Part shown: positions 1-7,261 of the stretch, piece by piece
Numbering within the stretch: position 1 is the first letter of the stretch
Layout of the letters: every line of letters begins with the position of its first letter
Assembly: GCA_902806375.1 (NCBI GenBank)
Contig: CADCWK010000231.1
Location: 1 to 25,689, forward strand
DNA length: 25,689 nucleotides
Reading direction: 5' to 3'
Source of the DNA: an uncultured Thermomicrobiales bacterium
GTDB lineage: Bacteria; Chloroflexota; Chloroflexia; Thermomicrobiales; UBA6265
Program-made: the position numbers and the translations under genes
Notes under the pieces: model-generated
Seen by the model: the letters and a program-made list of their open reading frames with translations, nothing else
What the model was told of the DNA's origin: nothing
Database searches by the model: none

Positions 1-59
1 AGCAGGAGCAGGAGGATCGGCGGCAGGATGAAACAGAGATGGAAGACGAGATATGTCAC
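1..59 (-). CDS. N-terminus of a lycopene cyclase-domain-like membrane protein (partial)
   Basis: Reading the minus strand from a GTG at 59 gives a 19-residue hydrophobic start, (M)TYLVFHLCFILPPILLLL, which stays open to the window edge. An exact GGGAGG Shine-Dalgarno (plus-strand 65-70) lies 5 bases upstream of this GTG, which argues strongly that this is a true start. The pattern TYL-x-F-H-x-x-F-x-LPP followed by leucines resembles the first transmembrane helix of small lycopene cyclase-domain proteins of carotenoid synthesis, as known from archaea and actinobacteria. Only about 19 residues are visible, so the family call rests on recognition of a short hydrophobic stretch; the start itself is better supported than the function. 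The gene points away from the cytochrome gene at 967, across a long non-coding gap. Confidence 0.5.
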   Translation of the reverse strand, partial: MTYLVFHLCFILPPILLLL

Positions 60-370
60 GGCTGCCTCCCGGTCCGCCCACCGTCCGTCCTGCGGCGGGG
101 CAAGACATCGCGCCATCGGCGCGGGGAACCGTCCAGCGGCGAATCAGCCGGGAGCCACCGTGACACGGAATCCGGCGATCCGGACCCCCGGTCCGGTGTG
201 CCATCCAGGACCGGTGTGATCGCCCTCGCCCACGCTGCAACGCCTGGTGCCGGTCTCATCCTGTCCTCTCGTCCCGGCGGGGGATCGTCTCTGCCGACAC
301 TGGCGAGCATGGCCGGCGTTACGGCCTGTTGACGTATGGCCCACGGTGGGAAGACCCTCCGGATGACCTT

Positions 371-448
371 AGCCGAGATACCCGTATCCGGCTAGACGGT
401 GTGCGGCAGCACTGCTCTGGACGGGTGGGTACGGCAGCCGTATCCGGC
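371..448. repeat. imperfect palindrome plus direct repeat of CCGTATCCGGC
   Basis: The 11-base word CCGTATCCGGC occurs at 382-392 and again at 438-448, 56 bases apart. The first copy forms the right arm of an imperfect palindrome (371-393) whose left arm is AGCCGAGATAC. Paired sites in the gap between divergent genes could be operators for the minus-strand gene at 59, but no regulator is linked to them here. Confidence 0.3.
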
Positions 449-765
449 CGGAGATCGGCTGAATCGGAGCCCGTGAGGCCGTCCCCCTGGGCCGTGGTCA
501 CGACCCGGTCGGGGTCCCCCGGGGAGCATCTCTCGCGCGGCACATCGCCGCCAATTCGAATGGCGATCCATCCCGTGATCCCGTGGCGAGGACGTCGCTC
601 TCCTCACGGCGTGCCCGATTGCCGAACTGACCCGACCGATGCCGCTCCGACGCGCGGGAGGGGTCAGCCGCTCGAGGGCACACGGCACCGGGTCGACGAG
701 TGGCGCTGCCCCCGGCGAGTTGTGCAGCGAGCACAGGCGAGCGGTCCTGCCCCCGGGGCCAGCGT

Positions 766-794
766 TTGACAGGGTGATGCGGGCTGGCTATCCT
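766..794 (+). promoter_or_regulatory. sigma-70 type promoter for the cytochrome gene
   Basis: A perfect -35 TTGACA (766-771) is followed after exactly 17 bases by TATCCT (789-794). Transcription would begin near 801, leaving a leader of about 165 bases before the cytochrome start at 967. Confidence 0.6.
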
Positions 795-966
795 GCGGCC
801 ACTTCGCCGGGTCCCGGGTCCAGACGAGTGGACGTCGCGTGGCTGCCTGCCCCGCTCGCCTCGATGGGGCAGTGGGCCGCCGCCAGGCGACGCGTTTCGC
901 CGGTCCGTCCGCTTCGGCAGGGTCGTTGGCGCGGTGGTGCGCCGCCCGGAATCAGAGGGTCGCCCG

Positions 967-1500
967 ATGTCCCAGAGTCCCTCGCGTCCCGTCCCCCGTT
1001 CCCGGGCCGCGGTCGTCCGGCGCCGCGTCAGTCTGCTGGTCTGTCTGCTGTCGCTGGCCGTCCTGGCCGTCGCCTGCGGGCGGGCGTCGGAGGACGACAT
1101 CAACAGTGCCCTCGGGATCACGCCGACCGCCACCCAGAACGCGGACCAGATCGCCGCGGCGACCACCGCCGCCAATGACCGGGCCACCCAGGTCGCCCTC
1201 GGTGACAGCGCCACCCCCCCGACCGGCGACGAGGCGGCCGCCCAGCTCCTGGCCAACGGCAACGTCACCCTCGGCCAGACGGTCTTCTTCCAGAACTGCC
1301 TGTCGTGCCATGGTCCGAACGCCCCGGCCGGGACACTCAACGGCCCCAATGACGCCGACCTCTCGCCGGGCGTCTTCGCGGCGTTGATCCGCGAGGGGAC
1401 CGGCCACCCGGTCCCACCTGGGCCCTTCGCGGCGCAGCGGATCAGCGACGACCAGTTGCGGAACCTCTACGCCTGGCTGGTCTCGGTCGCCGGGCAGTAG
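967..1500 (+). CDS. lipoprotein c-type cytochrome, single haem
   Basis: The protein has 177 residues. An Arg-rich N-terminus precedes a hydrophobic segment (about 20-36) ending in the lipobox LAVAC, with Cys37 as the lipidated residue, so the protein should be anchored outside the membrane. A low-complexity Ala/Thr linker follows, then one haem c site CLSCH (Cys111, Cys114, His115) in a class I cytochrome fold ending in a C-terminal helix around 160-172. The usual role is electron transfer in the membrane-attached respiratory chain; the partner is not shown by the context. The ATG at 967 is preferred over the GTG at 934 because AGAGGG sits about 8 bases upstream of it and the signal peptide then has normal length. 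There is no methionine anywhere after the haem site; the usual Met-Pro ligand region reads GHPVPPGPF instead. His147 or another residue might be the sixth ligand, or the site may be open. Confidence 0.8.
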   Translation: MSQSPSRPVPRSRAAVVRRRVSLLVCLLSLAVLAVACGRASEDDINSALGITPTATQNADQIAAATTAANDRATQVALGDSATPPTGDEAAAQLLANGNVTLGQTVFFQNCLSCHGPNAPAGTLNGPNDADLSPGVFAALIREGTGHPVPPGPFAAQRISDDQLRNLYAWLVSVAGQ

Positions 1501-1548
1501 GCTGGGTCGCCTGCCGGAACGTCGCCGGGAAGTAGGCCGGGCCGCCTG
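1486..1548 (+). repeat. imperfect 35-base tandem duplication spanning the cytochrome stop
   Basis: A 28-base segment at 1486-1513, covering the last five codons including the TAG stop, is repeated at 1521-1548 with three substitutions and a period of 35 bases. GTCGCACCGGCG also recurs at about 1548 and 1593. It looks like a local slippage duplication of the 3' end of the gene. Confidence 0.6.
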
Positions 1549-1701
1549 TCGCACCGGCGAGCGCACCGGCCGACCGGGCGGGCGTGCCGCACGTCGCACC
1601 GGCGGGCGCCGGGGTCGATCCTGTCCGCCGGGTAGACTTCGGGCAGCCCGGTAGCCGTCCCCGGCGCCGCCGTCCCCCAGCGTCCGGAGTGCAGCCCAGC
1701 C

Positions 1702-2823
1702 GTGGTCGTCCTGCCCCTCATCGCCGCCGTCATCAGCCTGATCTTCACCGGCGTCATCGTGCGCGATGCCCGGCGGGCGCCGCGTCCGGACAAGGTGTCG
1801 TGGGCGATCGCCTTCGCCATCTTCGCCATCGCCGCCGGGGCCGAGGTCGTTGGCGACCTCGCGGGCTGGACGGTGCCGCTGGCCCGCGTCTACTACCTGA
1901 CCGGCGCCGTCCTCGTGACGCTGTTCCTCGGGCTCGGGCAGCTGTACCTCCTCTTCGGGAGGCGGATCGCCCGCTTCGCCCCGGGCATCACCCTCGCGGT
2001 CGTCGCCTTCGCGGTCTCGCTGGTCCTCGACGCGCCGGTCGACGCGGCGCGCCTGCCGGACGACCACTGGCGGGCGATCGACCGTGGGCCGCTCCTGATC
2101 GGCGTCGTGGCCGCGTCGAACGCGTTCGGCGTCGTGGCGTTGCTCGGCGGCAGCCTCTACTCGGCCTGGCAGTTCTGGCGGACCCGCACCCGTCCGCACC
2201 GCATGATCGGCTGTCTGCTGATCGCGGCAGGCACACTCGTGATCGCGTCCAAGGGGTATCTCGATCGGCTCGGCGTGTCGGTAAGCGACTTCGGCTTCTA
2301 TCTCCTGCTCAGCATCGGCGCGGCCATCATCTTCGCCGGCTACCTGGAGACGCGGCGCCCCGAACCGGTGGGCACTGTTGCCACCACCCTGGAGGCGCCG
2401 CCCGTCGGGGCGTCGGCGATCGCTGCGACGGAGGCTCGCGGGGCGGGCACTGCCGGCCCGGAGTCCGCGGTCACGGCGCCGGTGCCGCGTGTGGCGTCGC
2501 CTGCCGCCGCGACGACGGATCCGGGTGTCGCCTTCATCGAGATGCGCTTCCTGCCGCTCGACGACCAGGACCTGGAGCGTCTGGCCACTGCCTGGTCGGT
2601 GCCCCGGATCGCGAGCGATCGACTGTCCACCGAGCAGGCCCGCCGCGTCTGGGCGTTGCGCTGCCGCCTGTCCGCCGAGGGGCAGGCGGCGCTGGATGGC
2701 CACGGGCTCCCGGCCGCCCTCCAGCTCGCCGACCTCTACGACAGCGTCCTCGTGGACTCCCCGACTGCCCCTCCCGTCATTCCCCTGGCCGAGCCTCTCA
2801 CCTTGGTCAGCGGGCAGCGGTAG
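1702..2823 (+). CDS. multipass membrane protein of unknown function
   Basis: I do not recognise this 373-residue protein. Residues 1 to about 215 hold about seven hydrophobic segments separated by short charged loops such as RRAPRPDK and RTRTRPH, so it is an integral inner-membrane protein of 7TM-like layout. An Ala/Pro/Thr-rich linker (about 215-275) leads to a soluble C-terminal part (about 280-373) with the acidic stretch LPLDDQDLERL and amphipathic helices. The start is taken as the GTG at 1702, directly at the first hydrophobic segment; no strong ribosome binding site is visible, so the start could differ. The reading frame is supported by high G/C at third codon positions and coherent helices. 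It lies about 200 bases after the cytochrome and in the same direction. A sensory or electron-transfer-related role cannot be shown. Confidence 0.65.
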   Translation: MVVLPLIAAVISLIFTGVIVRDARRAPRPDKVSWAIAFAIFAIAAGAEVVGDLAGWTVPLARVYYLTGAVLVTLFLGLGQLYLLFGRRIARFAPGITLAVVAFAVSLVLDAPVDAARLPDDHWRAIDRGPLLIGVVAASNAFGVVALLGGSLYSAWQFWRTRTRPHRMIGCLLIAAGTLVIASKGYLDRLGVSVSDFGFYLLLSIGAAIIFAGYLETRRPEPVGTVATTLEAPPVGASAIAATEARGAGTAGPESAVTAPVPRVASPAAATTDPGVAFIEMRFLPLDDQDLERLATAWSVPRIASDRLSTEQARRVWALRCRLSAEGQAALDGHGLPAALQLADLYDSVLVDSPTAPPVIPLAEPLTLVSGQR

Positions 2824-3052
2824 CGCGCGGGCGTCGCCGCTGGGAGTGGGCGACCGTCCCCGGTCGGCCGGAACCGTCGCCTGGATCACGGTCTCACCCT
2901 GCGTGGCAAGCGGGATGCGTGACAGGGGCCGGAAGGACGAAGGTCACCCCGCCACTGCCGGGCCATCGACGCGGCCCGACAGCCCCCGGCAACCTTCGGC
3001 CGCTCTCCTGCAAGACGTATACGACTTGTCTTCGGACAGAAGGGACGCCTCC

Positions 3053-3667
3053 ATGACGACGACCATCACGGGCAACTATGCGAGTCTGGACGACAAGGGC
3101 AAGAAGATCATCGCGGACTGGGTCGGCGACATGATCGCCATCGAGGCCCACATCGAGGAGGCCCTCGACGCCCAGCTCAAGGTGAAGGATCAGGTCCCCG
3201 CCGCGGCCTCCTCGGTCCAGCGGTTCCATGACACCACCAAGGCCAACCGGGATCGTCTGCGGGCTTACCAGGAGAAGGTCGGCTCGACCGGTGGCAACCC
3301 CGTCATCGACGCCGGCGCGTCCATCCTGGGCAAGGCGGCCGGGCTGATCGACCGGTTCCGGAACGACACGTTGACCAAGGCGATCCGGGACGACTACACC
3401 GCCTTCAACCATGCTTCGGTCGGCTACACCCTGCTTCATACGACGGCGGTGGCGCTCGGGGACGGCGAGACGGCCGACCTCGCGGCGCAGAACCTGAAGG
3501 TGCACGCGTCGAACGTCCAGCACATCAACCACATCATTAGCGACGTCCTGATGGAAGAGATCACCAAGGACGAGTATCCGATCAAGAACGCCCAGGCCGC
3601 CGCCGAGACCCGCAAGGCGATCGACAGCATCTGGAAGGAAACCGACGAGTCCGGCACGTCCCTCTAG
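3053..3667 (+). CDS. ferritin-like (DUF892/YciE-type) four-helix protein
   Basis: This 204-residue soluble protein is almost entirely helical, with no signal peptide. Helix one carries MIAIEAHIEEAL, where Glu and His are spaced as in di-iron carboxylate ferritin-like proteins. Later helices contain FHDTTKANRDRLRAY, FNHASVGYTLLH and VHASNVQHINHII, which are rich in His and Asp. This pattern suits the DUF892/YciE group of ferritin-like stress proteins, whose exact activity is poorly defined. The ATG at 3053 has AGAAGGGA (3038-3045) 7 bases upstream. It seems to be a single-gene unit: a 229-base gap precedes it and a strong hairpin at 3729-3762 follows. Expression may be stress-linked by analogy with YciE, which is inference only. 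The family call is less secure than the gene call. Confidence 0.65.
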   Translation: MTTTITGNYASLDDKGKKIIADWVGDMIAIEAHIEEALDAQLKVKDQVPAAASSVQRFHDTTKANRDRLRAYQEKVGSTGGNPVIDAGASILGKAAGLIDRFRNDTLTKAIRDDYTAFNHASVGYTLLHTTAVALGDGETADLAAQNLKVHASNVQHINHIISDVLMEEITKDEYPIKNAQAAAETRKAIDSIWKETDESGTSL

Positions 3668-3728
3668 CGAGCGGTCCGGTCGTCGGTCCACAAGCGGCCC
3701 GACGGCCATGAGAGGCACTGTTGAAGGA

Positions 3729-3762
3729 AGACGGGGCTGGCGGGAAGACGCCAGCCCCGTCT
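3729..3762 (+). terminator. 14-bp hairpin terminator after the ferritin-like gene
   Basis: A perfect 14-base-pair stem (3729-3742 with 3749-3762) closes a six-base GGAAGA loop, 61 bases past the stop. No T run follows, so it may act as a GC-rich hairpin terminator or need a factor. Confidence 0.6.
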
Positions 3763-4079
3763 CCTCCGTTAAGCCGGGTGACGGTGCCGTGATGTCGCTT
3801 CCCGGTGGCGCGGGATCGCCCTGAGCGGGTATCCTGAAGATAGTATTGCAATCGAACGGTTCCCTGTCGCCTGAAACGGTTGGTACAACAGGCCACGTCC
3901 GCGATCGGCGGGACTGCCTCACCGGCGGCCCCGCATTGGCGTTCCCGGGACGCCCTGGTCCCAGTCGATGTCCGACCGGCTGGCCCGTGCCGTAGCCGTC
4001 CTCCCCGGTGCCGTCGATCCCGTGCCCCCTGACCTCATCGCCGTGCCTGCCCGTTCCGGGCTCGTCACCGGAGATCATC
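3763..4079. promoter_or_regulatory. control region upstream of the Mrp operon
   Basis: This gap before mrpA holds no gene. The word AACGGTT occurs at 3855-3861 and 3875-3881, exactly 20 bases (two helical turns) apart, as expected for a regulator binding one face of the DNA. The sequence here is locally AT-richer (3838-3890), with TAGTAT at 3841 and TACAAC at 3884 as weak -10 candidates; neither has a good -35. A promoter in this stretch is plausible but unproven. Confidence 0.35.
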
Positions 4080-6431
4080 GTGGCCTCGCTGTTCAGTCCG
4101 GCTCCACTCCTGCTCCTGGTCGCGCTGCTGGCCCCGCTGGCGGCATTCGCCGGAGGCAGGATCCGACCTGGCCTGGCGGCGCCGGTCGGCGGCGGGATGG
4201 CCCTCGTCGCCTTCGCCATCACGATCTGGGGGGCGGCCCTGTCGGACCCGGACCGCGTCAGCGTGACCTGGGCCGGCTCGTGGGATCTCCGCTTTACCTT
4301 CGTGCTGGACGGGCTGGCGGTCGTCTTCGCGCTGCTCGCGACCGGGATCGGAGCACTGGTCACCGCCTATTCGGCCCGCTATATCCCGCTCCACCTTCAC
4401 CATGAGCACCGCGACGAGCGCGACGTCGTCCCGTTCCTGTTCTACCTGCTCCTGTTCATGGCGGCGATGGTCGGGCTCGTCATGGCGCAGGACACCATCG
4501 CCCTGTTCCTGTTCTGGGATCTGACCGCCGTCGCGTCGTTCTTCCTGATCGGGTACGACCGTAACGCCCGGTCCGTACAGGCCGCCCTGACCGCGATCGT
4601 CATCACGGGCGTGACCGCGATCCTGATCCTGATCGGGGTCATCATGCTGCACGACCGGTACGGGTCATGGGACCTGCCGACGATCATCGCCGCCGTCGGC
4701 GAAGACGGGCTGCCAGGTGGCACCATCACCCTGGCCGTCGCCCTGATCCTCGCCGGTGGCCTGGCCAAGAGTGCCCAGGTCCCGTTCCACTTCTGGCTGC
4801 CGCAGGCCATGGCGGCGCCGACTCCGGTCTCCTCCTACCTCCATTCGGCGGCGATGGTCGCCGCCGGCGTCTTCCTGGTCGGCCGGTTCTACCCGCTGGC
4901 CGAGCAGAGCGACCTGCTGCTCTGGGCCCTCCGGGTCGTCGGGCTCGCGTCCATGGTCGTCGGCGGGCTGGTCGCCCTGACCCGGCGCCACCTCAAGCAG
5001 ATCCTTGCCTGGTCGACGATCTCCCAGTACGGCTATGTCGTTCTGCTCTTCGGGCTGGGCGGCGACTACGGCGTCGCCGGGGCCTGCTTCTACGTCATGG
5101 CCCACGGCCTCGCCAAGTGCGCGCTGTTCCTGACCGCGGGTAGCGTGATCGAGGCCGCCGGAACGTCGTACCTCGATGAGGTCGGTGGGCTGGCGCGGCG
5201 GCTGCCGCTGCTCGCCGTCGCCAGCCTGGCCGCCGCCGCCACGATCGTCGCGCTGCCGCTGACGCTCGGCTTCTTCAAGGACGAGCTGTTCTTCGCGGCC
5301 GCCGTCGAGACCGGCCCGTTCTGGGTCGCCGCGTCGGTCGGCGGGGCCGCGCTGACGTTCGCCTACATCGGTCGCTTCTGGCTTGGCATCTTCATCCGCC
5401 ACCCGGAACGCGGCCGGACGGCCCAGCTCCACCCGCTGTCCGGGCTCCTGGTCTGGCCGATCGTCGTGCTCGGTGCCCTCGGGGTCGCGGGTGGGCTGTT
5501 CCCCGGCCCGATCACCGGGCTGGCGAACGAGGCGGCGACGGTCGCCCGGAACGCGACGGCGGCGATCGATGTCGAGACGGCCTATCACCTGGACACCCGG
5601 CCCGAGAACCTGATGGCCCTGGCCGCGTGGGCGATCGGTATCGTCCTGATCGTCTCCGAGCGCCTCTGGCAACCGGCGGTCCGGGCCTTCTCGCGGCTCG
5701 GCGATATCGCCGGTCCGGAGCGGATCTACGACGGGACCCTCGACCGGTTGAACCACTGGTCCGATTTCGTCCGTCAGTTCGAGGTCCGCGACCTCCGCAG
5801 CCGCGTCGCCTCGATCCTCGCCCCGGCCGGGGTGCTCGTGGCCATCGGGCTGATCGCCTCCGACCCCACCAACAACGCCTTCCGCGTCGGCTCGGTCTCG
5901 GGCGGGGATCTGCTGCCGCTGCTGATGATGATCGCGACCGTCATCGCCGCGCTCACGTCGACCCTGGCGCGGGACCACTTCGCGCTGGCGCTCGTCCTGT
6001 CCGGGGTCGGCTTCAGCCTCGCCTGCGTCTACGCCTTCTCCGATGCCCCCAATGTCGCGCTCGTCGCCGTCCTGATCGAGACGGTCTTCACCGTGCTCTT
6101 CATCGCGACCCTCGTCCTGCTGCCCCGGTGGGTGCTCCGTGACGTCAACCAGGAACCCGACGACCATGACCACAACGGCCGGGATGCGTTCATCGGGGTC
6201 ATCGCCGGACTCCTGGCCCTGCTGGTCGTCTGGAGCACCCTGTCGCAGTCGTCAGTCTTCACCTCGGTCGGCGACGAGTTCGTCGCGCAGACGCCGGATG
6301 CCCACGGCGGCAATGTCGTCTCCGTGATCCTGGCCGATTTCCGTGGGCTCGATACCCTGGGCGAGATCACCGTGATCGGGATCGCCCTGCTCGGGATCGC
6401 CGGCCTGCTCTACCGGGGACGACTGCGATGA
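4080..6431 (+). CDS. mrpA: Mrp antiporter subunit MrpA
   Basis: This 783-residue polytopic protein is the large subunit of the multisubunit cation(Na+)/H+ antiporter and is related to NuoL of complex I. It has the proton-antiporter core with FWDLTAVASFFLIGY (Asp147) and GGLAKSAQVPFHFWLPQAM (Lys230), the channel residues expected in discontinuous helices. The C-terminal part (about 560-783) contains the MbhD/MbhE-like segment ending ADFRGLDTLGEITVIG, so it is full length compared with known MrpA of about 800 residues. I chose the GTG at 4080 because GGAG sits at 4070-4073 and translation then starts right at the first helix; an upstream GTG at 4008 would add non-hydrophobic residues. The position of the usual essential Glu of MrpA is Asp here. 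The stop overlaps the start of mrpB by ATGA, showing translational coupling. Confidence 0.93.
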   Translation: MASLFSPAPLLLLVALLAPLAAFAGGRIRPGLAAPVGGGMALVAFAITIWGAALSDPDRVSVTWAGSWDLRFTFVLDGLAVVFALLATGIGALVTAYSARYIPLHLHHEHRDERDVVPFLFYLLLFMAAMVGLVMAQDTIALFLFWDLTAVASFFLIGYDRNARSVQAALTAIVITGVTAILILIGVIMLHDRYGSWDLPTIIAAVGEDGLPGGTITLAVALILAGGLAKSAQVPFHFWLPQAMAAPTPVSSYLHSAAMVAAGVFLVGRFYPLAEQSDLLLWALRVVGLASMVVGGLVALTRRHLKQILAWSTISQYGYVVLLFGLGGDYGVAGACFYVMAHGLAKCALFLTAGSVIEAAGTSYLDEVGGLARRLPLLAVASLAAAATIVALPLTLGFFKDELFFAAAVETGPFWVAASVGGAALTFAYIGRFWLGIFIRHPERGRTAQLHPLSGLLVWPIVVLGALGVAGGLFPGPITGLANEAATVARNATAAIDVETAYHLDTRPENLMALAAWAIGIVLIVSERLWQPAVRAFSRLGDIAGPERIYDGTLDRLNHWSDFVRQFEVRDLRSRVASILAPAGVLVAIGLIASDPTNNAFRVGSVSGGDLLPLLMMIATVIAALTSTLARDHFALALVLSGVGFSLACVYAFSDAPNVALVAVLIETVFTVLFIATLVLLPRWVLRDVNQEPDDHDHNGRDAFIGVIAGLLALLVVWSTLSQSSVFTSVGDEFVAQTPDAHGGNVVSVILADFRGLDTLGEITVIGIALLGIAGLLYRGRLR

Positions 6432-7159
6432 CCTTCCGGGAGACCCTCCGCGACAGCGTGGTCGGTGAGGCCGTCACGCCGGCTACGCCCGATCGACCTC
6501 GCCGGATCTGGGGGACGGACGGTCGGCTGGACTCGCACCACGCCAACGAGTCCGTCCGGCGCGATGACCTTCCGGTCACGACCTCGATGACCCAGGCCGT
6601 CGCCCGCGCCCTGCTGCCGATCAGCGTCATGGTCGGGATCGCCACCCTGATCAAGGGCTACACCGACACCGGCGACGGCTTCAGCGCCGGGGTGATCCTC
6701 GCGCTCGGGGCCGTCACCCAGATCGCCTGCTTCGGGATCGGGGTGATCGACCGGATGCCGATCCTGCGCTACTCCCCGATCGCCGCCTATATCGGCCTCC
6801 TGCTGGCGCTGGCGATCGCGATCGTTCCGGTGTTCTTTGGCCAGCCCCTCTTCACCCACTGGCCGCCGGTGGGGGAGACCCCGCTGCACTTCGGCACGCT
6901 GGAGATCATCACGGCGGTCGGGTTCGATATCAGCGTCTGCCTGCTGGTCTTCGGCTTCGTCGTCGGGACGATGACCCTGCTCGCCCGGACGGCGTCCGTC
7001 GCCTCGATCCAGCAGGCCCAGACCGCCGAGCGCCATCGTCCGCCGGGTGAGCATTACGCCGTGCGAGCCGCCCGGCCCAGCTCCGCCGGCTCCCTGCCGC
7101 TGCCCCATCAGCGGATCGACGACTGGGAGCGGCCCACGCGAGGGCCAGTCGACGAGTAG
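6428..7159 (+). CDS. mrpB: Mrp antiporter subunit MrpB with long N-terminal extension
   Basis: The MnhB domain lies at about residues 55-190: ARALLPISVMVGIATLIKG, then GDGFSAGVILALGAV, and further helices through FVVGTMTLLAR. It is a membrane subunit of the Mrp complex. The protein has 243 residues, whereas MrpB is usually about 140. The extra parts are an N-terminal hydrophilic extension of about 53 residues and a polar tail rich in Arg, Pro and Ser. The ATG at 6428 overlaps the mrpA stop (ATGA), which supports the long form; an internal ATG at 6588, at the start of the conserved domain, is the alternative. Codon bias in the extension matches the rest, so it looks translated. Its role is unknown; it might be a cytoplasmic contact or regulatory arm. 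Confidence 0.9.
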   Translation: MTFRETLRDSVVGEAVTPATPDRPRRIWGTDGRLDSHHANESVRRDDLPVTTSMTQAVARALLPISVMVGIATLIKGYTDTGDGFSAGVILALGAVTQIACFGIGVIDRMPILRYSPIAAYIGLLLALAIAIVPVFFGQPLFTHWPPVGETPLHFGTLEIITAVGFDISVCLLVFGFVVGTMTLLARTASVASIQQAQTAERHRPPGEHYAVRAARPSSAGSLPLPHQRIDDWERPTRGPVDE

Positions 7160-7261
7160 GGGAGGCGCCGGGAGCCCGGACACCCGCTGGCTGCTCTGTA
7201 CACTGGCCCTGCGACCCGGGCCGGTCGATCCGCTCGTCGCCGACCAGAAAGGGCCCCACTC

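Larger units (their letters stand above)
60..966. other. long intergenic region without a convincing gene
   Basis: About 900 bases separate the two divergent genes at 59 and 967. Open frames exist on both strands, but their translations are Arg/Pro/Ser-rich, low in hydrophobic cores and without a recognisable motif, as expected from random high-GC sequence. The supported contents are the ribosome binding site of the minus gene at 65-70, a repeated element at 371-448 and a strong promoter at 766-794. No tRNA or known riboswitch was recognised. A structured leader of roughly 165 bases between the promoter and the cytochrome start is possible. Confidence 0.5.

Noticed and set aside
329..769. Plus-strand open frame of 146 codons in the left intergenic region
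   Set aside because: No family features, no ribosome binding site and random Arg/Pro/Ser composition.
952..2889. Minus-strand open frame of 645 codons opposite the cytochrome and membrane-protein genes
   Set aside because: It is an antisense shadow in high-GC DNA: Arg/Asp/Gly-rich without hydrophobic cores or motifs, while the plus strand encodes a lipobox, haem site and membrane helices.
1584..3056. Plus-strand open frame of 490 codons overlapping the membrane-protein gene
   Set aside because: It is Arg/Pro/Gly-rich with no folded-protein pattern; the frame of 1702-2823 gives the coherent membrane protein.
4665..6173. Minus-strand open frame of 502 codons inside mrpA
   Set aside because: A charged, repetitive antisense shadow of a clearly conserved gene; the same applies to long minus-strand frames at 6410-7885 and 7524-8678.
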